64,000 nucleotides of DNA, taken from contig PHET01000007.1 in NCBI GenBank assembly GCA_002841275.1, positions 1 through 64,000 on the forward strand, in the 5' to 3' direction. The notes below the pieces were generated by a model. The model saw nothing but the letters and a program-made list of their open reading frames with translations, searched no databases and was not told where the DNA came from. Shown piece after piece: positions 1 to 7,220 of this stretch (position 1 is the first letter of the stretch; each line of letters opens with the position of its first letter). The stretch is from Actinobacteria bacterium HGW-Actinobacteria-7 (GTDB taxonomy: Bacteria; Actinomycetota; Coriobacteriia; Anaerosomatales; PHET01). The translations under genes were made by a program, and so were the position numbers.

Positions 1-2
1 GC

Positions 3-47
3 ATCGGAGCCTTCGAGGACGCGCTCAAGCTCGCCGGTTCCGGTTGA
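3..47 (+). CDS. C-terminal end of a gene that begins before the window
   Basis: Only the last 14 codons are visible. They read IGAFEDALKLAGSG and then TGA. The composition looks like a helical protein tail. The frame is open to the window edge, so this is probably the end of a gene lying upstream. No family can be assigned from so few residues, and a chance open frame cannot be excluded. Confidence 0.35.
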   Translation: MGAFEDALKLAGSG

Positions 48-205
48 ACACCACGAGTAGGTGGCGGTGGTCGCCCCCCTGCCCGGTCTCCTGGAAATGA
101 ATTGGCTCTTGGTGAATCTCGGCGCAGCGTGCGACGTCGGCCGCTGACTGGTAATGTCTGGTGGATCAACGCGTGTCGCGACCTAGGACGCCGCGGAGGG
201 CACGG

Positions 206-811
206 ATGAATGAGATCGGACAACCTGGCGGCACAAACGGCAGACGGTTCTTCGTTGCTGCTGCGATTGCGGCGGCGGGCCCATGGGCGCTCTGGCTGTG
301 GCAGGAGTCCGGAGTGTTTCGGTTTGCCGCTCGATGGTGGACTTCATCGCACGACTGGGTAGTTCTGGCTTCCGCCCTAGCGTGGGTGCTCTTTCCGTTC
401 GGTCACAACATCACGCTCGGGTACGGGGTCTTCAGTCGTGGCCCCTCCGGTTGGGCAGTGCTGGAGTTCGCCGCGCTGCCGGTTGTGGGTCTCGCAGTGT
501 TCGGATGGCTGACGAAGGACTGGACAGCGCGCGGCCTGCGCAGAGCAGGCTGGCTTGCTGCCGCCTGGGTCGCACTATCCATCGTCTTCGGTTTCGCTCA
601 GTACGGCATCATGGCGCCGGCTTTCGACGACCGCTGGACCTACCCCGCTGCCTTTGGCCGGATCACTGCTCGCGAGGTATTCGCCTTGCCATATCTACTG
701 GGCTACGTCGTGTGGATCTGTCCTATTCTGCTGGCCCGTGTCTACCCAGTAGTGAGTCGCACCGGGCCTGTCGGGCGCATCAAGGTGGGGGACTCGGCGG
801 AGAAGGTCTAG
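206..811 (+). CDS. Predicted integral membrane protein, about five transmembrane segments
   Basis: This 201-residue protein is not recognised as a known family. I chose ATG 206 because GGAGGG lies 5 bp upstream (195-200); an upstream in-frame start at 161 has no comparable site. About five hydrophobic segments can be seen, near residues 14-33, 49-68, 86-104, 116-136 and 157-180. The charged loops are short, and the basic C-terminal tail (GPVGRIKVGDSAEKV) is probably cytoplasmic. It stands alone between an unknown gene end and the SRP RNA gene. It could be a small transporter-like or unknown-function membrane protein; nothing visible points to a substrate. Confidence 0.7.
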   Translation: MNEIGQPGGTNGRRFFVAAAIAAAGPWALWLWQESGVFRFAARWWTSSHDWVVLASALAWVLFPFGHNITLGYGVFSRGPSGWAVLEFAALPVVGLAVFGWLTKDWTARGLRRAGWLAAAWVALSIVFGFAQYGIMAPAFDDRWTYPAAFGRITAREVFALPYLLGYVVWICPILLARVYPVVSRTGPVGRIKVGDSAEKV

Positions 812-840
812 GACTTGAGCATTCCACTACGTACGCCCGC

Positions 841-869
841 GTGACGCGCCCGTCTCGGCGGCGTATACT
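841..869 (+). promoter_or_regulatory. Promoter of the SRP RNA gene
   Basis: A -35-like GTGACG (841-846) is followed after 17 bp by a good -10, TATACT (864-869). The predicted RNA 5' end near 883 lies a little further downstream than usual. The same GTATACT core recurs before dnaX (1025-1030) and downstream of the por terminator (7180-7185), so it may be the housekeeping -10 of this genome. Confidence 0.55.
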
Positions 870-882
870 TCGGCACTTGCCG

Positions 883-989
883 AGCGCCTCGGGCGGGCTC
901 GGGCGGCGTCATGTCGTGAACCTGGTCAGGTCCGGAAGGAAGCAGCCATAAGCGGCCTCTGACGAGCGCCCGGGTCCGCCGGGGGCGCT
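883..989 (+). ncRNA. ffs: Bacterial signal recognition particle RNA (4.5S type)
   Basis: This is the small SRP RNA, which binds Ffh and directs nascent membrane proteins to the translocon. The conserved apical domain is present: GTGAACCTGGTCAGGTC (916-932) followed by the GGAAGGAAGCAGCC symmetric and asymmetric loops (934-946). The flanks pair into a long GC-rich rod: AGCGCC at 883-888 pairs with GGCGCT at 984-989, and pairing continues inward. The length of about 107 nt fits the short bacterial type without an Alu domain. Both ends are placed from the predicted pairing and may be off by a few bases. It lies just upstream of dnaX, a common arrangement in Gram-positive bacteria and actinobacteria. 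Confidence 0.93.
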
Positions 990-1024
990 TGAGTTTTCCC
1001 CACTCCGGTGTCACACAGCGGCGG

Positions 1025-1030
1025 TATACT
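1025..1030 (+). promoter_or_regulatory. Possible dnaX -10 element
   Basis: TATACT lies 41 bp upstream of the dnaX start and matches the -10 of the SRP RNA promoter. No convincing -35 is visible at the usual spacing, so this is a tentative call. Confidence 0.3.
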
Positions 1031-1070
1031 CGACGCTGAACACCGACCCTATCGGGAGTCAGCAGACCAT

Positions 1071-2990
1071 ATGGCGCACCAGTCTCTCTATCGCAAGTAC
1101 CGCCCAGCCACCTTCGACGACGTCGTGGGGCAGCAGCACATCGAGCGCACGCTGCGCAACGCGGTCGCCGAGGGATCGGTGGCTCACGCCTATCTGTTCA
1201 CCGGTCCGCGTGGTACCGGCAAGACGACCACCGCTCGGCTGCTCGCCAAGGCGCTGCTGTGCGAGCGCGGGCTGACCGGCGAGCCTGACGGCACGTGCGA
1301 TCAGTGCATCCAGGTCGCCAACGGCACGCACCCCGATGTGCGCGAGATCGACGCGGCGTCCAACACCGGTGTCGACAACGTGCGCGAGGAGATCATCGGC
1401 CGCGTGCAGTTCGCACCCACGCTGGGACGCTACAAGGTCTACATCATCGACGAGGTCCACATGCTCTCGACCGCAGCGTTCAACGCGCTGCTCAAGACGC
1501 TCGAGGAGCCTCCGCCCAACGTGGTGTTCGTGCTGTGCACCACCCACCCGCACAAAGTCCCCGAGACCATCCATTCACGCTGTCAGCGCTTCGACTTCCG
1601 GCGCATCAGCGTCGAGGAGATCGCCGATCGACTCCGCTATATCGCCGAGTCGGAAGGCTACAAAGTCGACCGCAGCGCGTTCACGCTCATGGCCCGTCAC
1701 GCCGAGGGCGGGATGCGCGACGCCATCACCACGCTCGAGCAGCTCGCATCGTTCACCGGCGGCGAGGTCACCGTCGACGACGTTGAGGGGCTTCTGGGTG
1801 AGGTCGATTCGGCGCAGCTGTTCGAAGTTGCCGCGCTCATTGCACGCCGGGATATCGCGGGCTGCTTCCGCTGGATAGCCGCGACCGCCGAGACCGGCAC
1901 CGACCTTGCTGAGCTCGTGCGCGAGTTCACCGGACATGTGCGCGACCTGTTCCTCATCGCGGCCGTGGGCGATGCGAGCGGCCTGGTGGATCGCACTGCC
2001 GAGGAGATCTCGATGCTCGAGGCCCAGGCCATGGAGTTCGGCGGCCCCGACCGGCTGGCCCGGCTCATCGGGCTTCTGGGCGAGCTTGCGAGCGAGATGC
2101 GGTGGTCGAGCGATCCGCGACTCTCCCTCGAAGTGGCGCTCACGCGGATGGCGCGGCCGCAGGGGGAGATGACGTTGGATGCGTTGGCCGAGAGGGTCGA
2201 GGCGATTGAGCGCGGGGCTTCTGTTGCGCCTGCCGGCGTGCCGGCGGCGTCCCCTACGGCGTCCGGTGCTCGCGGAGTGTCCTCCGCCTCTGGCGGCGAA
2301 CACGCCGCTCGCAGGGACGCCTCCGGAGACGTCGCCGACGCGCCTACTCCAGCTACGAAACCCGAAGATGCTCCTGCACCTTCCAAAGCCAAGTCCTCAA
2401 GCCAATCTGAGGCCTCTGAAACCGCGACTTCTGGGTCGCTGGAGCCTGAGGTTGTGATTACTTCGGTGCCGGGGGCGGCGGGGGCGTTGGACAAGGGGAC
2501 TGTTAAGCGGAACTGGCAGGCGGTGTTGGTTGAGATCAAGAAGGCCAAGCCTACTCGGGCCCAGTTGTTCAGTAGTGTCGAGGTTGATATCGACACGGAC
2601 GGCAAGACGCTCGTGCTTGAGTTCCCCAGTGACCAGGAGTTCTCGCTTCAGATGGCCGAGGAGCCCGAGATGCGCGAGCTGCTGCGCTCGGCGCTCAGCA
2701 AGGTCTTCTCGGCGGTCCCGCCCTTCCGTACTCAGCTGGGGCGCGGCGCGGTGAGGCCGCTCGAGCCGCCTGCACCGGAGCCGGTGATCTCGCGGGCGGC
2801 TCCCGAACACACGGAGACCGTGTTGACCGACGACGAGCCACTACCCGAGTACTACGAGACCGGGGCCGGTTTCACCGAGCCTACGGCCTCGCATGCACGA
2901 CCCTCAGGAGAGTTGGAGAGCGTGTTGGACCAGCTCGGAGCGACGATCGTCTCCGAGCATGCCTACGAGCCCGATGGAGAGGACGAATAA
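1071..2990 (+). CDS. dnaX: DNA polymerase III subunit gamma/tau
   Basis: This is the 639-residue clamp-loader ATPase of the replicative polymerase. The N-terminus MAHQSLYRKYRPATFDDVVGQ is typical of DnaX, which fixes the start at ATG 1071; GGGAG lies 12 bp upstream. Visible features are Walker A GPRGTGKTT (about residue 45), a cysteine-containing zinc module (CDQC and the upstream CE), the Walker B/DEx region IIDEVHM and the sensor 1/SRC region IHSRCQRFDF. A low-complexity Ala/Pro/Ser linker (about residues 380-475) separates the ATPase and oligomerisation part from a C-terminal domain. The linker carries an imperfect palindrome (2241-2326). No A-rich slippage site for producing gamma is apparent. 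The gene heads a dnaX-ybaB-recR cluster. Confidence 0.97.
   Translation: MAHQSLYRKYRPATFDDVVGQQHIERTLRNAVAEGSVAHAYLFTGPRGTGKTTTARLLAKALLCERGLTGEPDGTCDQCIQVANGTHPDVREIDAASNTGVDNVREEIIGRVQFAPTLGRYKVYIIDEVHMLSTAAFNALLKTLEEPPPNVVFVLCTTHPHKVPETIHSRCQRFDFRRISVEEIADRLRYIAESEGYKVDRSAFTLMARHAEGGMRDAITTLEQLASFTGGEVTVDDVEGLLGEVDSAQLFEVAALIARRDIAGCFRWIAATAETGTDLAELVREFTGHVRDLFLIAAVGDASGLVDRTAEEISMLEAQAMEFGGPDRLARLIGLLGELASEMRWSSDPRLSLEVALTRMARPQGEMTLDALAERVEAIERGASVAPAGVPAASPTASGARGVSSASGGEHAARRDASGDVADAPTPATKPEDAPAPSKAKSSSQSEASETATSGSLEPEVVITSVPGAAGALDKGTVKRNWQAVLVEIKKAKPTRAQLFSSVEVDIDTDGKTLVLEFPSDQEFSLQMAEEPEMRELLRSALSKVFSAVPPFRTQLGRGAVRPLEPPAPEPVISRAAPEHTETVLTDDEPLPEYYETGAGFTEPTASHARPSGELESVLDQLGATIVSEHAYEPDGEDE
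2241..2326 (+). repeat. Imperfect palindrome inside the dnaX linker
   Basis: Arms 2241-2253 and 2314-2326 are complementary at 12 of 13 positions. Inside them, a second pair (around 2271-2288 and 2291-2308) is complementary at about 14 of 17. The segment is in frame and encodes part of the disordered linker of DnaX. It is weaker than the palindromes in hypF and grpE and could simply be GC-rich low-complexity sequence. Confidence 0.4.
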
Positions 2991-2991
2991 C

Positions 2992-3300
2992 GTGAACTTC
3001 GGCAAGATGATGAAGCAGGCCCAGGCGATGCAGGTCAAGATGGCCGAGATGCAGGAGCAGCTTAAAGACGAGCGGGTCGAGGCGTCGGCGGGCGGTGGCA
3101 TGGTGCGCGCGGTGGTCACCGGCGACATGCAGGTCAGCTCGATCAAGATCGATCCTGCCGCAGTCGACCCCGACGACATCGAACTGCTCGAGGACATGGT
3201 CACCGCTGCCGTCAACGAGGCGCTGCGCTCCGCCCAAGAACTTGCGTCGGGCAAGATGGCTGCCATCACCGGCGGCGTCAACCTGCCGGGGCTCACGTAG
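2992..3300 (+). CDS. ybaB: YbaB/EbfC family nucleoid-associated protein
   Basis: This 102-residue protein belongs to the YbaB/EbfC family, small dimeric DNA-binding proteins of the nucleoid. The start NFGKMMKQAQAMQVKMAEMQ, a charged coiled-coil-like N-terminal helix, and the core GGGMVRAVVTGDMQVSSIKI are diagnostic. I chose GTG 2992 because it gives the usual family length. GGAGAGG (2977-2983) sits at a proper distance, and an in-frame ATG at 2974 would overlap the end of dnaX. The position between dnaX and recR is the classical conserved order. Confidence 0.94.
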   Translation: MNFGKMMKQAQAMQVKMAEMQEQLKDERVEASAGGGMVRAVVTGDMQVSSIKIDPAAVDPDDIELLEDMVTAAVNEALRSAQELASGKMAAITGGVNLPGLT

Positions 3301-3303
3301 AAC

Positions 3304-3900
3304 ATGCGCTATCCCGCGGCGATCAACAGGCTCCTCGAGGAGCTTGAACGGCTTCCGGGCATCGGGCCCAAGAGTGCGCAGCGCGTCGCGTACTGGCTGC
3401 TCACGGCCGAGACCGCTGACGCCGAACGTCTCGCGCGGGCGATCACCGAGGTCAAGCACGCCATCCATTTCTGTCCCCGGTGTTTCAACTTCGCCGAGGC
3501 GGAACTGTGTACCATCTGCGCCGATCCCACGCGTGACTCCTCGACGATCTGTGTCGTCGAGGAGCCGCGAGACCTTGCCGCCGTCGAGAGGGTCGCCGAG
3601 TACCGGGGCGTCTACCACGTGCTCCATGGCGCCATCTCTCCTATCGACGGCATCGGTCCGGACCAGCTGCGGATCCGCGAGCTGATCGAGCGACTCGGTG
3701 TCGACGAGGTGAGCGAGATCGTGGTCGCCACCAACCCCAATGTGGAGGGGGAGACCACCGCGCTTTACCTCGCGCGCTTGATCAAGCCACTGGGCATCAA
3801 GGTAACGCGCATCGCGAGCGGTCTGCCGGTGGGCGGCGACCTCGAATACGCCGATGAAGTCACGCTTGGGCGCGCTCTCGAGGCCCGCCGCGAGATGTGA
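3304..3900 (+). CDS. recR: Recombination mediator RecR
   Basis: RecR (198 residues) works with RecF and RecO to load RecA at gaps. In order, the protein shows an N-terminal helix-hairpin-helix ([18 protein letters not shown]), a four-cysteine zinc finger (CPRC and CTIC, about residues 58-73) and a Toprim domain beginning at about residue 80 ([15 protein letters not shown]). It ends with the conserved segment [20 protein letters not shown]. The length is standard. It starts 3 bp after ybaB and is surely cotranscribed with dnaX-ybaB. Confidence 0.97.
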   Translation: MRYPAAINRLLEELERLPGIGPKSAQRVAYWLLTAETADAERLARAITEVKHAIHFCPRCFNFAEAELCTICADPTRDSSTICVVEEPRDLAAVERVAEYRGVYHVLHGAISPIDGIGPDQLRIRELIERLGVDEVSEIVVATNPNVEGETTALYLARLIKPLGIKVTRIASGLPVGGDLEYADEVTLGRALEARREM

Positions 3901-4057
3901 TTGGCAGGTTCTTGCTGCCGCTCACCGACGCGCCGACGCCGTCGGCCGCCCCAGAGCTGCCGTACGCCGTTCGGCGAGCAGGGCGCCTCTATCCTGTACG
4001 AACCCCTCTTTGCAGCAGCAGGAGGAGTTTGGGTCTGACGGGGAGAAAGGGGGCGCA

Positions 4058-4633
4058 ATGCCAAAGCTGACCGAGATCCGCTGGCATGCACGCGCCGGTC
4101 AAGGTGCGGTCACGGCCGCCAAAGTCGTCGCAGAGACCGCTCTGCAGGCGGGGCAGTACATGCAGGCGATGCCCGAGTACGGGCCGGAACGCATGGGCGC
4201 GCCCATCAAGGCGTTCACGCGCATTAGCGACGAGCCCATAGAGATCCACAACAACATCGAGTTCCCGGACGTCGTGATCGTGCTCGACGAATCGCTGCTC
4301 GACGTGGTCGATGTGACCGAGGGCATCAAAGACGGCGGCGTGGTCATCATCAACACGTGTTCGCCGGCCAAGGCCGTCAAGGAAGCACTCGGCCTGGATG
4401 ATTCGGTTCGCGTCGCGTGCGTGGATGCGTCAGGCATCGCACTGGACACCATCAAGCGCGACATTCCCAACACGCCAATCGTAGGCGCCTTCACCAAGGT
4501 CACCGGCGTGGTCGACGTCGAGGTGTTCAAGGGCCTGCTCGCGAAGAACCTCAGCAAGAAGTTCGGCCAGGAGATGATCGACGCGAACTTCACGGCGGTC
4601 GATCGTGCGTACAAGGAGGTGACCGTAGCGTGA
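4058..4633 (+). CDS. porG: 2-oxoacid (pyruvate):ferredoxin oxidoreductase, gamma subunit
   Basis: This 191-residue subunit belongs to the POR/VOR gamma family. Together with the delta, alpha and beta subunits it makes the complex that oxidatively decarboxylates a 2-oxoacid to acyl-CoA and reduces ferredoxin. The N-terminal [20 protein letters not shown] is the family signature. ATG 4058 is preceded by GGAGAAAGGGGG (4041-4052); longer versions reading into the recR spacer look non-coding. The gene overlaps the delta gene by 4 bp. The substrate (pyruvate or a branched-chain oxoacid) cannot be told from sequence alone; pyruvate is the more likely guess for this subunit order. Confidence 0.93.
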   Translation: MPKLTEIRWHARAGQGAVTAAKVVAETALQAGQYMQAMPEYGPERMGAPIKAFTRISDEPIEIHNNIEFPDVVIVLDESLLDVVDVTEGIKDGGVVIINTCSPAKAVKEALGLDDSVRVACVDASGIALDTIKRDIPNTPIVGAFTKVTGVVDVEVFKGLLAKNLSKKFGQEMIDANFTAVDRAYKEVTVA

Positions 4634-4971
4634 GCAAATGGGACATCTCCAAGATCAGTGAGTGGAAGTCCGAAGATTTCCCCCGTGCCGCTGTGATCCC
4701 TGAGAGCGGGAACAGCGACGACTACAACGTGGGCGGCTGGCGCTCCGAGCGTCCCTACCGCGACGAGAAGGTCTGCACTCAGTGCATGCTCTGCTGGATC
4801 TTCTGCCCCGACAGCTCGGTGCTCGTCGAGGACGCCAAGGTCGTCGGTTTCGATTTCGAGCACTGCAAGGGCTGCGGCATCTGCGCGGCGGAGTGTCCGT
4901 CCAACCCGAAGTTCGGCAGGAAGGCCATCGAAATGGTGCCTGAGGGCTGCGAAATGCCGGGGGTGAAGTAG
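4630..4971 (+). CDS. porD: 2-oxoacid:ferredoxin oxidoreductase, delta (ferredoxin-like) subunit
   Basis: This 113-residue iron-sulfur subunit carries electrons from the thiamine-diphosphate site to the external ferredoxin. Two [4Fe-4S] motifs are present, [12 protein letters not shown] and [12 protein letters not shown], at about residues 54-65 and 82-93. The N-terminal 45 residues ([19 protein letters not shown]) match the extension typical of PorD. It starts at GTG 4630 in a GTGA overlap with the gamma gene and ends 2 bp before the alpha gene, so translation is probably coupled. Confidence 0.94.
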   Translation: MSKWDISKISEWKSEDFPRAAVIPESGNSDDYNVGGWRSERPYRDEKVCTQCMLCWIFCPDSSVLVEDAKVVGFDFEHCKGCGICAAECPSNPKFGRKAIEMVPEGCEMPGVK

Positions 4972-4973
4972 TC

Positions 4974-6161
4974 ATGGTAGATCAGAAGACTCTCGCCGCC
5001 ACCGGCAACTCCCTTGTCGCCGAGGCGATCCGCCAGTGCAACCCCGACGTGATCCCTGCTTACCCCATCACTCCTCAGACCACCGTGGTCGAGGAGCTGG
5101 CGAAGTTCGTCGCCCAGGGGCGTATGCACGCCGAGTACATCAATGTCGAGTCCGAGCACTCGGCGATGTCGGCATCGGTCGGCGCATCGGCCGCGGGGGC
5201 TCGTGTCGCCACCGCCACCTCCTCCCAGGGTCTCGCGCTCATGTGGGAGGAGCTGCACATCGCAGCCGGTATGCGGCTTCCCATCGTGATGTTCAACGCG
5301 AACCGTGCCCTCTCCGCACCGATCAACATCCATTGCGACCACAGCGACATCATGGGCGCCCGTGACACAGGGTGGATCATCATGTTCGCCGAGACGGCGC
5401 AGGAGGCCTACGACAACACGATCATGGCGTTCCGTATCGCCGAGCACCCCGACGTGCTGTTGCCGGTCCTGACCACGGCCGACGGCTTCATCACCACGCA
5501 CTCGATCGATCGTGCTGAAGTGATGGATGATGAGACGGTTGCGAAGTTCGTCGGAGAGTACGTGCCAACCTACGCGCTGCTCGATACCGACAACCCCACC
5601 AGCCACGGCAACTTCGCCGGTCTCGCGGGCCCCTACTTCGAGTTCAAGAAGCAGGAGCGCACCGCGATCGACGCATCGAAGCCGGTCATCAAGCAGGTTG
5701 GCGAGGAGTTCTCGGAACTCACCGGTCGCCCGTTCGATTTGGTTGAGACCTGGGGCATGGAAGACGCTGATATCGCGATCGTTGTCATCGGCTCGACCGC
5801 CGGCAACGCCCGTCATGTCGCGCGCGATCTTCGTACCAAGGGCGTCAAGGCCGGGGTCGTCAAGGTTCGCGTGTTCCGCCCGTTCCCGGCCGAGGAGCTG
5901 CGCACGGCACTCAAGGGCGTCAAGGCCGTTGCGGTGCTCGACCGTTCTGAGAGCTTCGGCGCAGAAGGCGGTCCGCTCTTCCTTGAGGTCAGAAGCGCGC
6001 TCTACGACCTTGAGACCCGCGTCCCGCTGGTCAACTACATCTACGGTCTTGGCGGCTCGGACGTGCGCCTCGAACTCATGGAGCAAGTCTTCTCGGACCT
6101 GTCCGACATCGCCTCGGGTGCGACTGCCCCCTTCGGCCTGACGTACCTCGGAACCCGATAG
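4974..6161 (+). CDS. porA: 2-oxoacid:ferredoxin oxidoreductase, alpha subunit
   Basis: The alpha subunit (395 residues) contains the pyrimidine-binding domain I/VI-like fold of POR. The N-terminal segment AATGNSLVAEAIRQCNPDVI and the stretch PAYPITPQTTVVEELAKF are classic. The NVESEHSAMSASVGASAAGA region contributes to thiamine-diphosphate activation, and the C-terminal domain II (from about residue 260) holds VVIGSTAGNARHVARDLR. It follows the delta gene by 2 bp and precedes the beta gene by 13 bp. Confidence 0.96.
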   Translation: MVDQKTLAATGNSLVAEAIRQCNPDVIPAYPITPQTTVVEELAKFVAQGRMHAEYINVESEHSAMSASVGASAAGARVATATSSQGLALMWEELHIAAGMRLPIVMFNANRALSAPINIHCDHSDIMGARDTGWIIMFAETAQEAYDNTIMAFRIAEHPDVLLPVLTTADGFITTHSIDRAEVMDDETVAKFVGEYVPTYALLDTDNPTSHGNFAGLAGPYFEFKKQERTAIDASKPVIKQVGEEFSELTGRPFDLVETWGMEDADIAIVVIGSTAGNARHVARDLRTKGVKAGVVKVRVFRPFPAEELRTALKGVKAVAVLDRSESFGAEGGPLFLEVRSALYDLETRVPLVNYIYGLGGSDVRLELMEQVFSDLSDIASGATAPFGLTYLGTR

Positions 6162-6174
6162 GAGGGATGCGGAT

Positions 6175-7110
6175 ATGGCAACGCTCAAAGAGCTGACTTC
6201 GAACCCCGAACGCCTTGCCGGCGGCCACCGCCTCTGTGCGGGTTGCGGCGCCTCGATAGCCGTTCGTCAGATCCTGCTTGCGGCTGGTGACACCCCGCTG
6301 GTCGCGGGGTGCGCTACCGGGTGTTTGGAGGTCTCGACGACCATCTACCCGTACTCGTCGTGGCGCGTACCGTTCATCCACAATGCGTTCGAGAACTCGG
6401 CCGCGACGGTCTCGGGTGTCGAGGCCGCATTCAAGGGTCTGCAGCGCGCCGGCAAGATCCCTGCGAACAAGAAGATGAAGTTCGTGGCGTTCGGCGGCGA
6501 CGGCGGCACCTACGACATCGGCCTGCAGTCGCTCTCCGGTGCGATGGAGCGCGGGCATGACATGGTCTATGTCTGCTACGACAACGGCGCGTACATGAAC
6601 ACCGGCATCCAGCGCTCCAGCGCCACACCGATGGGCGCGTGGGCGACGACGTCTGAGGTCGGCAAGGCGCAGCAGGGCAAGCAGCAGCGCCGCAAGGACC
6701 TCACCTCGATCATGGCCGCGCACGGCATCCCGTACGCTGCGCAGGCGTCCGTGAGCCACTGGCGCGATCTGACCACCAAGGCCGAGAAGGCCTTTGCTGT
6801 GGAGGGCCCCGCGTTCCTGAATGTGCTGGCACCGTGTCCTCGCGGATGGCGCACCGCGTCCAACCAGGCGATCGCCATCGCCAAGTTGGCCGTGCAGACC
6901 GGTTTCTGGCCGATGTTCGAGGTCGAAGACGGTGTCTGGCGTCAGACGGTCAAGGTGCCCGAGCGCAAGCCCATCGAGGAGTTCCTGAAGCCTCAGGGCC
7001 GATTCAAGCACCTATTCACGCCTGAGAACGCGGAGTTCCTGGTGACGATCCAGGCGGAGGTCGACAAGTACTGGGAGTACATCCAGAAGCGATGCGCCTG
7101 CGAGGGCTAG
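6175..7110 (+). CDS. porB: 2-oxoacid:ferredoxin oxidoreductase, beta subunit
   Basis: The beta subunit (311 residues) binds thiamine diphosphate and a [4Fe-4S] cluster. Cysteines of the cluster are seen in the N-terminal HRLCAGCGASIAVRQ, with a further one in GCATGCLEVST and another near the C-terminus (the tail reads KRCACEG). The Mg/ThDP-binding motif GGDGGTYDIGLQSLSG is intact. ATG 6175 is preceded by AGGAGGG. A strong hairpin closes the operon. Confidence 0.96.
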   Translation: MATLKELTSNPERLAGGHRLCAGCGASIAVRQILLAAGDTPLVAGCATGCLEVSTTIYPYSSWRVPFIHNAFENSAATVSGVEAAFKGLQRAGKIPANKKMKFVAFGGDGGTYDIGLQSLSGAMERGHDMVYVCYDNGAYMNTGIQRSSATPMGAWATTSEVGKAQQGKQQRRKDLTSIMAAHGIPYAAQASVSHWRDLTTKAEKAFAVEGPAFLNVLAPCPRGWRTASNQAIAIAKLAVQTGFWPMFEVEDGVWRQTVKVPERKPIEEFLKPQGRFKHLFTPENAEFLVTIQAEVDKYWEYIQKRCACEG

Positions 7111-7137
7111 TCGAGCGCATGCGACACAGATGATCAG

Positions 7138-7173
7138 AGAGGGCCCCGGACATATCACATTCCGGGGCCCTCT
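7138..7173 (+). terminator. Hairpin terminator after the por operon
   Basis: A perfect 13-bp stem (7138-7150 with 7161-7173, core AGAGGGCCCCGGA) encloses a 10-nt AT-rich loop. The T-tract after it is short (TGT). It lies 27 bp after porB, so it is probably an intrinsic terminator. Confidence 0.8.
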
Positions 7174-7220
7174 TGTGCGTATACTTCGCGAAGTGGTACT
7201 GACCTGACGCCGGAGAAAGA

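Noticed and set aside
4779-6188. 469-residue minus-strand open frame over the por genes
   Set aside because: It lies opposite well-supported porD and porA and has no recognisable domain.
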